A stretch of DNA of 64,000 nt. Source: Globisporangium splendens (Eukaryota > Oomycota > Peronosporomycetes > Pythiales > Pythiaceae). The stretch covers positions 268,502-332,501 of the forward strand of contig VFIW01000006.1 of NCBI GenBank assembly GCA_006386115.1. Reading direction: 5' to 3'. Position numbers and translations under genes: made by a program. Below the pieces are notes generated by a model. It saw only the letters and a program-made list of their open reading frames with translations. It was not told where the DNA came from and did not search any database. Positions 33,516-44,295 of this stretch are shown piece after piece (position 1 is the first letter of the stretch; each line of letters opens with the position of its first letter).

Positions 33516-34488
33516 ATGGTAAGGACGCTGAGCGATGTGCTGACATGTGTGTGTGGACCACGAACGGCGCTTGGCATGGGAAAAAGCGACGGGGGCGAGG
33601 GCGAAAGCAGGCAGCGTGTGTGCGTGTGCAACGCGCGCGATGGCGGACGCCGCGATCGGCAATGAGCGTGAATAAAAACCGATCACACTGCGGCAGCAAC
33701 AATTATACAGGAACGCGACGGCCAACAGCTCACAAGCGTAATGCGATCAATAAGTCGGTCATTCCTGTGTAGACAAGTCGAGCAATGAATGTACCCAGCG
33801 CGCTCGATTAAGCCCTACAGCAATCCAGTCCATTCTCGAAGTGCGCTCAACGTGAAGGTGACAGACCCTGCTTTTCGACTACCCGACCAGCTCCAGCGCT
33901 AGCAGCACACGCTTGCTGTCTTCACATCGAATGCCCCTCTTTCCATGCCGACGTCAAGAATAACGCTTGAAGGCGTTTTTCAAGCCCAATGAAAATTGAA
34001 CTAGTGACTAATGACTATGTCTCGTTCACTTTGTGTCTTTCCAGCCATCCCGCTTCTCCAAGAACCGTAAGAAACGTGGTCACGTCAGCGCCGGTCACGG
34101 TCGTATCGGAAAGCACCGCAAGCACCCTGGTGGTCGCGGTAACGCCGGTGGCCAGCACCACCACCGTATCCTCTTCGATAAGTTTCACCCGGGTTACTTC
34201 GGTAAGGTCGGTATGCGCCACTTCCACTTGTTGCGCAACCGCACCCACTGCCCAACCGTGAACGTCGAGCGTCTGTGGACGCTTGTGTCGGAGAAGACCA
34301 AGGAACAAGCCCAGTCCAACAAGGACGGCAAGGCCCCAGTCATTGACGTGACCAAGGCCGGCTACTTCAAGGTGTTGGGCAAGGGCCGTCTCCCCGAGAT
34401 CCCAATCATCGTCAAGGCCAAGTTCTTCTCGGAAGAGGCCGAGAAGAAGATCAAGGCTGCCGGTGGTGCTTGCCTCTTGACTGCTTAA
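33516..34488 (+). CDS. RPL27A: 60S ribosomal protein L27a (uL15)
   Basis: Exon 2 (34045-34488) encodes residues 2-148 with the family signature throughout ([62 protein letters not shown]). It begins at [10 protein letters not shown] in phase 0 after a TTTCCAG acceptor, so exon 1 must end on a complete codon. The only fitting site is ATG followed directly by GTAAGG at 33516-33521, giving an exon with just the start codon and a 526-bp intron. The total of 148 aa equals the usual length. Large-subunit ribosomal component. The stop is TAA. Confidence 0.9.
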
Positions 34489-34640
34489 GCTTAGACAGCG
34501 AGTTAAGTAACGATGGGGTGGTGCGAAATCATAATGGGCAAATATACCTGGATCGATAACACGGTCCATATACAGCCATTTTGTCCAGTGATCTTTACGT
34601 GTTCTCCATTTTGGTCTATTCTTCTTATTGGTATGACTTG

Positions 34641-35840
34641 TTACTTGTCTGATACTAACGAATTCCAAATGAATTCGATCAAAGTGCCAACAGGCTCACC
34701 TTTCTCCAGCAGAGCTGCATTGGCTTGAGATGCCAACTCTCGGATGTACGCACTGGATCGGAACGCGTACGTGTCGTCGACAAAGCGAATGCACGCAATC
34801 CGACACGTGATACCAGCTTTCAACGTGGAAAAGCTCAGGATTTCTTCAGCTGCCGTGTTTGCAGCTCCTTGCTGCTGTCGCCATCGATCGTAATCCTCAT
34901 CATCGACCAGATCGTGGAGCACATCGTGCACTTGCGAGCCAGCAGCATAGCAGACTTCGACGCACTTTCGGTCGCGTGCGAGTACTTTGTTCAACGCTGC
35001 AAGCGCGACAGCGAGACGATCTTCATTCTCTCGCTCCTGGTCTGGCTCCTGAGCAGGATCTTGTGCTTCAGCTGCCAGTATCAATTGCAACTGGCAGTGC
35101 CATCGATGCAATGGACTCAGCGGTCGTCTTGCGAGCTGCTGGTGTAGAAACCCTGTAATCAATAAAAGGACATCATACCCTTCCGTAAGTTGCATGGGCA
35201 TTAAAACGAGCAAATGAATCGCATAAGCGGTTCACTTTCATGCCTTGTCTTGCTGATATCTTTTGTAGAAGGGCAAGTTCTTGGACCTCCACAGCGCTGG
35301 TATGCTCTCGTAACCCGTCGTGTCTATGACGCCCAAATCACGATAAACACACACATGGAAGCGGTGTTAGCCTCATCGTTTTAGTCAGTTCAATGCAACT
35401 GCTTATCCAGTTGTGGTGAGCGCACCTGTGTCTTGAGCTTGCGCCTTGGTGCTGCTCTTCTTGTTGCGCAGCCAACTGCATGGCCGCTTTCGTTCGTCTC
35501 GCGCGCCGTGCAGCATGGCGCGATTGCTGCCTCCTCAGCGCAGACTCCAACGCATGGCGCTCCAGCGCCTCATATGCGTCGCCGCCACTAGCATTGAGCC
35601 AAACGCCTCGTGCGTCACCTGTATGTTGAGCATGCGCTCCTCCGGCACACAGCTCCTTCGCTCTTGGCAGCACATTCGCCATACTGCTTCCACTCGAGTG
35701 CCACATTTTCAAAGCGAATAAAGTCAAGCCCCCCAATAATGCATATCGAGATGCAAAATGCTATTAAATAGGTCCGAGGCAAATCGGGATCCAGGCTCAG
35801 CTCAAGAGACTTGCAGTCGCCACAGGCGATTTCGAGTGAC
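34641..35840 (-). CDS. Uncharacterised protein with a probable transmembrane segment
   Basis: The C-terminal exon (~35150-34641) encodes an Ala/Glu-rich helical region, then VEVCYAAGSQVHDVLHDLV and a folded-looking end (FVDDTYAFRSSAYIRELASQ...FIWNSLVSDK). An upstream exon (~35757-35410) gives a KELCAGGAHAQHTGDARGVW segment and a basic helix (RRQQSRHAARRARRTKAAMQ). Further upstream a hydrophobic stretch (YLIAFCISICIIGGL) looks like one membrane span, but it lies in a different frame from the following exon, so a splice or indel near 35720 is unresolved. No family is recognised. The stop is TAA. Confidence 0.45.
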
Positions 35841-36105
35841 AGACAGGGTGTAACAAATGCAGCACTGCATTGCCATCGACCACAAGCTTTGGAAGTTGGT
35901 CATCGAGTCAAAGGCTTGCTTGCAGTTCTGTTCCTAACGTACCTCAACGTAACAAAAGACGCATTGAAGGTGGTCACAAGCAGAGAAATGGATGTGAAAT
36001 GTGCATTGCATATTTATTGATACGGTAGTGCTACAGATGCCATCATGAGACTGGTTGGCATGACAGTACGAAAAAGAGAACTCACAAAGCTGGCTCGGTG
36101 TTTCG

Positions 36106-36514
36106 TTTATCGCTTGACGGCCTGGTTCTCTGGCTTCTCAAACATGAGGTCGAACTGGCGCGACTGGTTGATCGGGTTGCGCGCTAAGTTGGCCATGCGG
36201 AAGCGGAACTGGCGCCACGCCGCACCCACGTCGCCGTCGTGGTGGATCACGCGCTCGCGCCGCTCCTTGTCAACGTACACGTCCGGGTTGGTGAAGAGGT
36301 ACCGCAGCGCCATGGAACCGGCGCCGACGGCGGCGCTGCTGGCGATGAGCACGATTGGGAACGTGCCGCGGTCGGTGAGCCAGAGCTTGAAGACGTTGAT
36401 GCCGGAGCGGGTGACTTTGGCGGAGGCCGACATGGCTGGCAGGTTGGTAGGTTTGTTGCTTGGTCCTGAGGACTTGTGGTCTTGAGGACTTGAGGGTAAA
36501 TGTGGGAATGAGCT
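36106..36514 (-). repeat. Inverted duplication, arm 1 (B12D-like gene)
   Basis: 409 bp that reappear as an apparently exact reverse complement at 37191-37599. The block runs from an oomycete-type initiator (AGCTCATTCCCACATTTACC on the minus strand) to one base past the stop codon; everything outside differs. Confidence 0.93.
36107..36433 (-). CDS. B12D/NDUFA4-like small membrane protein, copy 1
   Basis: 108 aa, single exon. One hydrophobic segment (residues ~24-42, TFPIVLIASSAAVGAGSMAL) is followed by the family's LRYLFTNPDVYVDKERR motif (compare N-P-D-V in B12D and NDUFA4/MLRQ proteins), then a polar tail. Members of this family are small inner-mitochondrial-membrane proteins tied to respiratory complexes I/IV; that role is inherited from the family. 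The protein is identical to copy 2 at 37272-37598, transcribed divergently. The stop is TAA. Confidence 0.78.
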   Translation of the reverse strand: MSASAKVTRSGINVFKLWLTDRGTFPIVLIASSAAVGAGSMALRYLFTNPDVYVDKERRERVIHHDGDVGAAWRQFRFRMANLARNPINQSRQFDLMFEKPENQAVKR

Positions 36515-37190
36515 TTTGGCGCACAGGCTCAATGCCGATGCAGTCGCTGTCGAGAGCGAGAAGGAAGGTGTGACGATCTGAGACGCATGGACATGCAGCC
36601 TGCAGTGCAACTCAGTGGGTTAAACAGCAGCAACAAGTTCCTGTTTGTTTGCATTTCTATCTGTGGCGATAAAGACGTGAGTGCGGTAGAAATGCGCCTG
36701 CGACGTGGTACAGGTCCCATGTGATTTGCTTTGAACCAGTGTCCATTGTGGCGTTTTTCCTTAATAACCTCAAAGAGAGCATATAAAGGGCAACTGACAC
36801 CGTTATCTGCGGCATTGGCGTATAGTGCGTATAATTGCAAGGGATCTATACACTTGCACGAAACACCCTCTACTTTCGAGCACGGATTTTGGTGACATAG
36901 ACGCGCGACACCGTCATCACACCACCGAAAATGAAGACCTTTGCCAGATTATTATGGTCAATGGCACGAATAGTTGTCGCTTCCACCACGCCACATTGTT
37001 GCACTTCTACCACACATGACTCATTTCTATCACGCACCATAATGAAATGCTCCAACAGCAACAAGAGTGTGGTGCTCTTCCTTCAACACAGGCACTGTGG
37101 TGCCAAACATAGCTGCACGTCCACGCATCTCTTGCCGTTTTTCCTCTCAGCGACCTTCAACGAATCCAAGCGTCGAAGTAGTGTGCTCGG
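36515..37190. other. Unique spacer between the divergent B12D-like genes
   Basis: 676 bp not shared by the two arms. It must contain both promoters upstream of the shared initiators. No gene is recognised. Confidence 0.7.
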
Positions 37191-37599
37191 AGCTCATTCC
37201 CACATTTACCCTCAAGTCCTCAAGACCACAAGTCCTCAGGACCAAGCAACAAACCTACCAACCTGCCAGCCATGTCGGCCTCCGCCAAAGTCACCCGCTC
37301 CGGCATCAACGTCTTCAAGCTCTGGCTCACCGACCGCGGCACGTTCCCAATCGTGCTCATCGCCAGCAGCGCCGCCGTCGGCGCCGGTTCCATGGCGCTG
37401 CGGTACCTCTTCACCAACCCGGACGTGTACGTTGACAAGGAGCGGCGCGAGCGCGTGATCCACCACGACGGCGACGTGGGTGCGGCGTGGCGCCAGTTCC
37501 GCTTCCGCATGGCCAACTTAGCGCGCAACCCGATCAACCAGTCGCGCCAGTTCGACCTCATGTTTGAGAAGCCAGAGAACCAGGCCGTCAAGCGATAAA
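37191..37599 (+). repeat. Inverted duplication, arm 2 (B12D-like gene)
   Basis: Exact mirror of 36106-36514 with no indel (every pair sums to 73705). It begins at the initiator AGCTCATTCCCACATTTACC and ends one base after TAA. Confidence 0.93.
37272..37598 (+). CDS. B12D/NDUFA4-like small membrane protein, copy 2
   Basis: 108 aa, identical to the copy at 36107-36433: one transmembrane helix, the NPDVYVDKERRERV motif and a polar C-terminus. The leader from initiator to ATG is 81 bp. The GCTCATTCCCACATTT element matches the oomycete core-promoter consensus at 14 of 16 positions. Its 3' flank differs from copy 1, so the two mRNAs would differ only in their 3' UTRs. Confidence 0.78.
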   Translation: MSASAKVTRSGINVFKLWLTDRGTFPIVLIASSAAVGAGSMALRYLFTNPDVYVDKERRERVIHHDGDVGAAWRQFRFRMANLARNPINQSRQFDLMFEKPENQAVKR

Positions 37600-37919
37600 T
37601 CTCACGAGGCATTCGCCAGCTTCGACCCAATTGCATGATCCCCATTACCTGTAGCACTATGTAAAAGAAAATCAAATGCAATGTTTGCTTTCCATAATCC
37701 TATGTCCGTACGCTCATTCCAATGCGCTCAGGTCCAAATTCTTGAGTTTGCTGATTTTTGAGCTTGTCATGTGCAATGAGAGCACAGGCTCTTCTTTTCT
37801 ACCAATAAAATAATTGAAAATTTTAGCTGTCACCGATTTTAGCCAATCAATTATATATATATATATATGGCAGGTTATTGACGACAGCAGGAGTCACAAG
37901 CAGAAGAACCAAAGCGAGA

Positions 37920-39238
37920 ATGCAAGTGGCACAGCAATTGCGGCGTCATGGCGTCGGCGCGGCGCTGCGGCGTGTGCGCATTAACTCGCAGTCCTTAACA
38001 CCGCTGTGCGGTGTCTACAAGCAGCTGAGCGACGTCCACCTCCACGCGTGTGTCCGAAGCCTGTCGACGGCAGCGCAGGACGATGAACACGATCCGCGAG
38101 AGGTACGAATCGCAAACAGCAATGGGTCACATACGCTTGACCTGATGACGCAATGCAGTTCTCAGTGTATATAGTATGCTATACGCTACGCATAGGATCG
38201 CTCATTCGTAGTCGGGACGTCGGCTTTGCTGCAGTCGATTCAACGAGACGCAGCCGCGCTTCAGGTACATTTGAGCTCAATGGCAGGAAGAAAGTGACAA
38301 CGACCATCTAAGGACCTAAGCCTCTCTGTATGGATAATACAAATACAGACGCTGCATCACGCGCTCGCGCAAGAACCCCAAGTGCTCGCGGCGTTTGCGG
38401 ATTGCGTGGAGCGCCTCATGCGGTGCGATGACGACGACCGCGTCGTGTACGTCACGGGCATCGGCAAGTCCGGGATCGTCGCCCAGCGATTCGCGTCGAC
38501 GTTGGCATCTATTTCCGTTCGCAGTCGGGTGCGTTTAGTGCAAGTTGCCATCTCGCTGGCCCTATGCTGTTAGCGTTCGACTCACATGGATATGATGTGC
38601 GTGTATGTGTACGTTTGTCAGTGGATCCATGGCAGCGAGTGGACGCATGGCGAACTGGGCAACTTGCGCCATGGTGACGTGGTACGAAAGAAGCCATTGT
38701 GACTTGCCTAGCTGCATTATATACGCGCTCATAGTGTAAGGATCATGTCTAATTCTCGTTTCCATATTGCTGCAGGTCATTTTGCTCTCGCACAGTGGGA
38801 AAACGTCCGAGTTACTTGAACTTCCGTCGCTGTTCCATGACTTTGGCTGTGAGGTGATTACGATCACGCAAAGCGCGACATCACTGCTGAGTCTCCAAAG
38901 TGACGTGGTACGTACTCACTGCATTGGAATGCGGAGAAGACTACGCGAAAATTAGCTGCTTATGCGTATTTGTGGCTTGTTGCAGGCGCTCGTAGCTCCA
39001 GCGAGCGATGACGCTGCTTGCCCCGTACCGTCTCGCAGCATCGTCGTCCAGGTGCAATCAGCAAACAAAAATCTGCAATGTTTCCGTTTGAAGAGCTTGT
39101 TAACATTGTCGCTCTTGTTTTCTACAGGAATCCGTTTGCAATGCGCTTGTGGAGCAGTTGGTGGCGAGTATGGAAGGCCGCACCACGAAATTCCGACAGA
39201 ATCATCCAGGCGGGTCCATTGGCGGTAGTATTTGGTAA
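37920..39238 (+). CDS. SIS-domain sugar-phosphate isomerase-like protein (arabinose-5-phosphate isomerase type)
   Basis: Seven exons (37920-38102, 38196-38264, 38349-38528, 38622-38681, 38776-38907, 38986-39051, 39128-39238), all phase 0 with GT-AG ends, give 266 aa. The SIS domain has VYVTGIGKSGIVAQRFASTL, a WIHGSEWTHGELGNLRHGDV segment equivalent to the HPxEAxHGDLG motif of KdsD/KpsF, VILLSHSGKTSEL (SxSGxT loop), and the terminal FRQNHPGGSIGGS (HPGG motif). No CBS domains follow, unlike bacterial KdsD. The first ~45 residues are Arg-rich, acid-poor and end in RSLSTAAQ, which suggests a mitochondrial presequence. The expected reaction is ribulose-5-P to arabinose-5-P; the substrate is unproven. 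The stop is TAA. Confidence 0.82.
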
Positions 39239-39413
39239 AGAGCAACTACAAATAAAGAAAGGTGAGAACTGAAAACAAAAGATCCGAGAAACGCAACAGT
39301 CGAGCGGCTGTTTCTCGCATGTGCGTAAATTTAGTTTTGTGTGCCGAGTGTCAACAACAGCGTACTTTGGATGGACTTGAGCACTGTGAAGACTTGAACC
39401 AGACTTTCCAACG

Positions 39414-42400
39414 ATGGAGAATGCCAGTAATTCAAGCTATGGATCGGAGCAACACACCAAGTACGATCTCTTCCAGCTCCTCGTGCCAAAGGATCACGAT
39501 CGAATCCGCAAGGGAAGTCCATCGTGTGGGAAAAGCACTATCAACAGCAGCAGCAGCGGCTCCAGCAGCATCCACCATCATTGCCTACGCGTCCGCAAAC
39601 AGGTCGACGGATTGGATCATCAGGTAGCAATGGATTCACAACCAACTCGCCCATCTCGCCTCGGCAGCTCGTACCTGCGACGCCAAGTAAGCAGAGAGTG
39701 AGTCTCGCAGTTTCATCCCCAAAGGCGGCGAGCGTGTCATCATCGGCAAGCTCGATGGCAGCACGTTGTCAAAGCGCTGGAGTTACGAGAAGTGGCAACA
39801 CCAGATCTCGGATTTCAAGCAAATTCGTCGGACTGAACAAGCAGACTCATCTTATGACCGGTATTATGCCATCAGACAGCGAGTCTGCGTCACTTTCGAC
39901 GCCGCGAAAGAGCTTACTGACGACGCCAACAACACCAAGAGAACAATACCAGACTGGTTTACGCTCTCATTCCCATCCTGACGATACACGCGTCGAAGAG
40001 CAGAACAGTGGCCCGCCGTTCCAGGTATTCCTCGAGATCAACCCTGAGGCGCGTGAGCACGTGGAGTTGAAAGCGTGAATGCTCGCGTACATGCATCGCA
40101 TCGACGTCGATGAATTGCAGCAAGTCCGCGAACAAGCGCAGCAGAAGATCGAGCGACTCAAGTTACAGAAGTTTGTCAATCAGGGCAGTGTGATCAACGA
40201 TGGCAGCGTTCTCGAGACGGCCAAGCGGAAGACCTCGTTCTTGCTGAGACATTTCTTCTCCTTGACCGATCAGTGCGTCCAATAGGAACTCGAGCTCCCT
40301 GTAAAGTCTTTGGTCTCACACTGTGTGTGTTTTCATGCCCTTTTCAAACAGACATTCACCTCAACAAGACCGGTTGCTGTACGATGTGATTGATGACTGA
40401 GCATGCAAGGAGAGCTCGACGCCCAATGAAATCTCCACCTTGTGGCAATCCATCATGAGCCACATCGAGCAATCGTGTTCGTATATTTGCTGGCAGCTTT
40501 CTAGACAAATTGTATCTATCCTTACGTGTTCATTGTATGAAACGTAGACATACTTCGTTGCAAGCTGGTGCCAAAGTCTGATCCTGACTGCCTGTCGATT
40601 GTTATCGCTGTAGACTGCTTGAAGAAGCTCGCACAGCGACTGCCAGCATACCAGCGCGTGCTCGACGTCGTGCTCTGTATCCTCGAGTCCGGGCTGTATG
40701 TGCATGCTACAAGCGCGTCAACTCCACATGCAGTCGACGATTGTGGAAATGCTGATGATCACCAGCACCAGTCCCACCGATTCTACTTTCAAGAACGCCA
40801 GGCGCTCCAGGATGCACTGGATGATGCTCGCGCTTCGGTTTCATCTCTGAAGAAACTACAAACGAGCCACCAAGCGAATCTCTCTATCCGGGAGCAGATC
40901 GCACAGTTGCTGTCGCAGCTCAGTGACCAGGAACCACTCGAGAAAGAAGCGCTCTTTCTCACGTTTCTGCAGAGCAACATGGATATCCTCGCGTGCCTAA
41001 CGTGCAGTGAGACTCTCAAATACCTTTTCCACCATCCAAACGCCGAGAAGAAGAGCTTCTTCTACACGATGTTCATGCATCAGCTCACGTCCGACGAGGC
41101 CACGCGCGTGTTACAGGAGATCACAGCCCGCCACATTGTTGCGTTTCGGCGATTCCTACAGAAAACCTGGATGCAATGGACCAAATCCTGATGCATGGAT
41201 CAGCAACAAGTGGCACTGGTGGAGGTAGTACCGATCTCAAGCCTGCGAGTCCGAGCCAGGCGCTTTTCCAGCGGCTCATTGAGCGGCACCCAACCGAATT
41301 TGCATCCATTCTGTGGCAATCCCTATTTCTCACTGCGCACGTCTTCCAGGTAAAGCCATGTCGTTTATTGCAAAGTGTGTACTATTCCTCCCAAGTGATG
41401 TGTTTATGTGCAATGACAGGATTCTCAAAGTCTCGTGGCGCGCATCCTGGAGCAAAACATCTTTTTGATCTCCCAGGTGCTCCTCCAACGGCAGGACGTG
41501 CTGCTGTCGCTGCTCAATCACACACTCAAGGATAGCATGGTACGTAAAGCTGAAGTCCGGCTTGTCGTATTCCCGCTTGTGTCTCACTAAACATTACAAT
41601 GTTGATGTTGGTGGTGGTGTTTCTATGATAACCCGATGGCAGAGTGTGCTGGAAGAATTTCTATCGCACCATCCGCGTGGCTTCGCGGATCCCCTGATAA
41701 ACCAACCAGCAGCGGTCGCTGATGCCGTCAATGCGAATTCGTTCATTCTTACAGGTTTGCTGTCATGCATCTCCCCTCATCTCAATATTATACACTGACA
41801 TCGCGGCATATGCTGCTGATCGTGTACCTAAACTTGCTTCGAGCGTGCCGTTCAACGCTCGCCAGCGTGCTGCTTGGGACGCCAGATATCCTGACCTACA
41901 TCCTGAAGACGACACCCGCACTGCTCGCGACGACCCGACGCTGTTGTCGATGGCATTCACGCTTGTGCCGCAATCGCTGAGCGATACCCTCGAGACGCAT
42001 CCCGAGTTCTTTGTCGACATTGCGCATCGTAAACCTGCTCTCGTGACGCGGTTGTTTGCCAAGTACCCAGATCTGCTTATGGTGAGTGGATTCGTCTCTG
42101 TTCGATTTGTGTGGGAATACAGCTGGCTGGATGTGAATGGCTCTCGTTGCAACGTGGCTTAGAAACCATTGGAAGCAAACCCGATGCTGTTTTCGAATTT
42201 CTTGGTCTACCACCGCGATGTGCTCCCGGATTTATCAGACCCGAACTTTAATCCGATGCTTTTCCAGCTCGAGAGCAAGAAATTCGAGGACAATGGCACG
42301 CAAACAAGCGCCAATCTGGTCAAACTCACAGGCAAATTGCGGATCCATGAGGCTTTGGAGCGTCAACGCGATGGCGTCTGCAACCTCATAAGATCGGCCT

Positions 42401-42852
42401 CCGCGGCAAAGTCGCCTCCACCCTGTGCATCTTCGATGGCGTTTCCAGTACATCGTCGTCGTCAACGGCTTCTCCTCGAAAAGGATCTGCACGAGCAAAT
42501 ACTGTCACAGTGTCGACAACTTCCGACAATCTGACGACGGCATCTCCACGGAAAGGCTCCGCTCGAGCGAATGCTGGCGCGCCATCGACAACTTCTGACA
42601 GCGTGTCTTCGCCAGCATCTCCTCGAAAGGGATCGACGCGGACGAGAAGTGTCACCTCCACAAATTCGGCGAATTCTCGCTTCAGTCGGTACGAATTGTG
42701 TCATGCCTGTCCATTTTGAACAGTGCGAGTGAAGAGAAAGAAGCTAACATCAAATCTATTTCGTGCTTTGTTTACTTTATCAACAGGACGACTTCACGCT
42801 CGCGTTGTCTGTGTTGCAAGAGCAGGATGCGCTTTGTGAATTCGCGGTTTGA
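39414..42852 (+). CDS. Large uncharacterised coiled-coil/low-complexity protein (several frame breaks)
   Basis: Starts MENASNSSYGSEQHTKYDLFQ. Then come a Gln-rich helix (WEKHYQQQQQRLQQ), a Ser/Thr/Pro region, a coiled coil (DVDELQQVREQAQQKIERL), a long helical region (ERQALQDALDDARASVSSL; SIREQIAQLLSQL), exons with ERHPTEFASILWQSLF and THPEFFVDIAHRKPALVTRLF, and a C-terminal repeat (ASPRKGSARAN..STTSD, three copies near 42470-42660). The frame changes near 39510 (AAGGGAAG), ~41163 (CAGAAAACC) and ~42375, and an in-frame TGA lies at 40076-40078. Single-base homopolymer indels would repair two of these. It could be one gene with errors, or two or three adjacent genes. Similar helical/coiled-coil proteins occur among large cytoskeletal proteins, but no orthologue is recognised. 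Confidence 0.5.
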
Positions 42853-43006
42853 TCCTGAGAATCGAGGACGACAACCCTCCATCGCAGCTCTGTAGCTTCG
42901 CTGGTGACTGCGCACCAGATATGGACATTTTGTGCACTTTGTCCACCAGTCGATCGATTTTCAAGCATCCAGCGTCATTAGGCGCCAATTCTGCTTATCA
43001 CTCAGC

Positions 43007-44295
43007 CTAGGCCATCGCACTCGTGTCCTGGTTCGGTCGTCGCGAAGCACTCCCTGACGACGGAAACAGCTCGAGCTCTCGGTTTTCCTGGAGCGCCATC
43101 GTGACTTCGTACGCTGACGGACGCCTCAATGGATCTCTCTGCAGCAGCGCCTTGATCACGGCGCCCACGAGCGGTGGGATCATGATAAAGTTCTGGCACA
43201 TGTGACACGTGTCGTAGTCGCAATTACCATCAATATGGGCAAACACCTCGAGACGCCACTTGGGATTCCTCGTGAGGTACGTCGGACCGCCACGGAACCC
43301 CCACACGACGCACTGAACAAGCTAATTACACGCAATAACAGCAATTAAATAGAGTTAGTTCGCCATATTCCCACCAATTTCATGCATTAGATGCCACTTA
43401 CCACTACACCCACAGACCACAGATCTGCGTGGGCGCCGCGGAAACCTGGCCGCGGGGGCTGAAGCTTGGCGTGTTCGCGCACTTCGGGGGCCACGAAGAC
43501 CGGTTTGCACTTGATGCCGACGTAGCCCTGGCCCACAATGCCGCGGTGGTCCATGACCTGGGAGCTGCCGAAGTCGATGATCCGCGGCACGAACTCCTTG
43601 TCGATGGCGATGTTATAAATATCGAGGTCGAGATGCGCCACGCTCTGCGCGTGAAGGTACGTGAGTCCGCGCATGATGGACAAGAAGATCTGCAGACTCT
43701 CACGCATCCACTCGTGACCGGCGTCACGATACACGTACGAGACGCACTCGAGCTTCGTGGGGCCCTCACCGTTCTTGTCCACGAACGCCTGCAGATGCTT
43801 GACCATTAGATGGCGGATCTTCTTGTGCGCGTAGACCTGGAGACTGCCGTTCGCGATGTACTCGGTCGCGAGATACACGTTGTGCGCGTCTTGGCCGTGC
43901 TCCCACCGGATCACGTACGGGTTGCTCAGCGGTGCCTCGACGCCGCAGATCTGCAACAGCGACATCACGCGCACCTCGTTCTCGACGTCGTCGCGCTGGA
44001 GCTGCAACTGCGTCCGATCCATGACCTTGAGCGCCACGGGCACCTGCGAGTACGTCGCGTGCTCGAGCTGGAAGTAGATGCCGGCGAGCACGACGCCGCA
44101 GCGGCACACCGCAAGCTCCTTGTCCTTCCGCCGCAGCGCGATGATGCCGCTGCGCTGGTCCCAGGGGAGGAACGCCGACGGCACGTGCATCGCGTACGGT
44201 CTCGCCCTGTCCGAGATCGGTGGGTGCACGTACTGCTCGTACGCGGGAACGCCCTGGCGCTGCTTGTACTGGTTCACAGCGTGCCACACGTCCAT
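43007..44295 (-). CDS. Protein kinase-like protein with atypical catalytic loop
   Basis: Two exons (44295-43402, 43312-43007) join in phase to 399 aa. Kinase landmarks: VALKVM (beta-3 Lys, ~residue 92), DVENEVRVMSLL (alpha-C Glu), YLATEYIANGSL (hinge), HLDLDIYNIAI catalytic loop (~216), DFGSS (~237), VFVAPEV (APE) and DLWSVGVVV. The catalytic loop keeps the Asp and Asn of HRDxxxxN, but the usual Lys of HRDLK is Asp and the Arg is Leu. No clear glycine-rich loop is seen. Activity may be altered or lost, but Lys, DFG and APE remain. It ends with a disordered Ser/Arg tail. The stop is TAG. Divergent from UFC1 across 448 bp. Confidence 0.82.

Noticed and set aside
33314..33772. Plus-strand frames inside the RPL27A first intron
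   Set aside because: They are Arg-rich, without homologous motifs, and lie within the inferred intron.
37851..37868. (TA)n run before the SIS gene as a promoter
   Set aside because: A simple microsatellite. It may contribute, but nothing beyond its position supports it.
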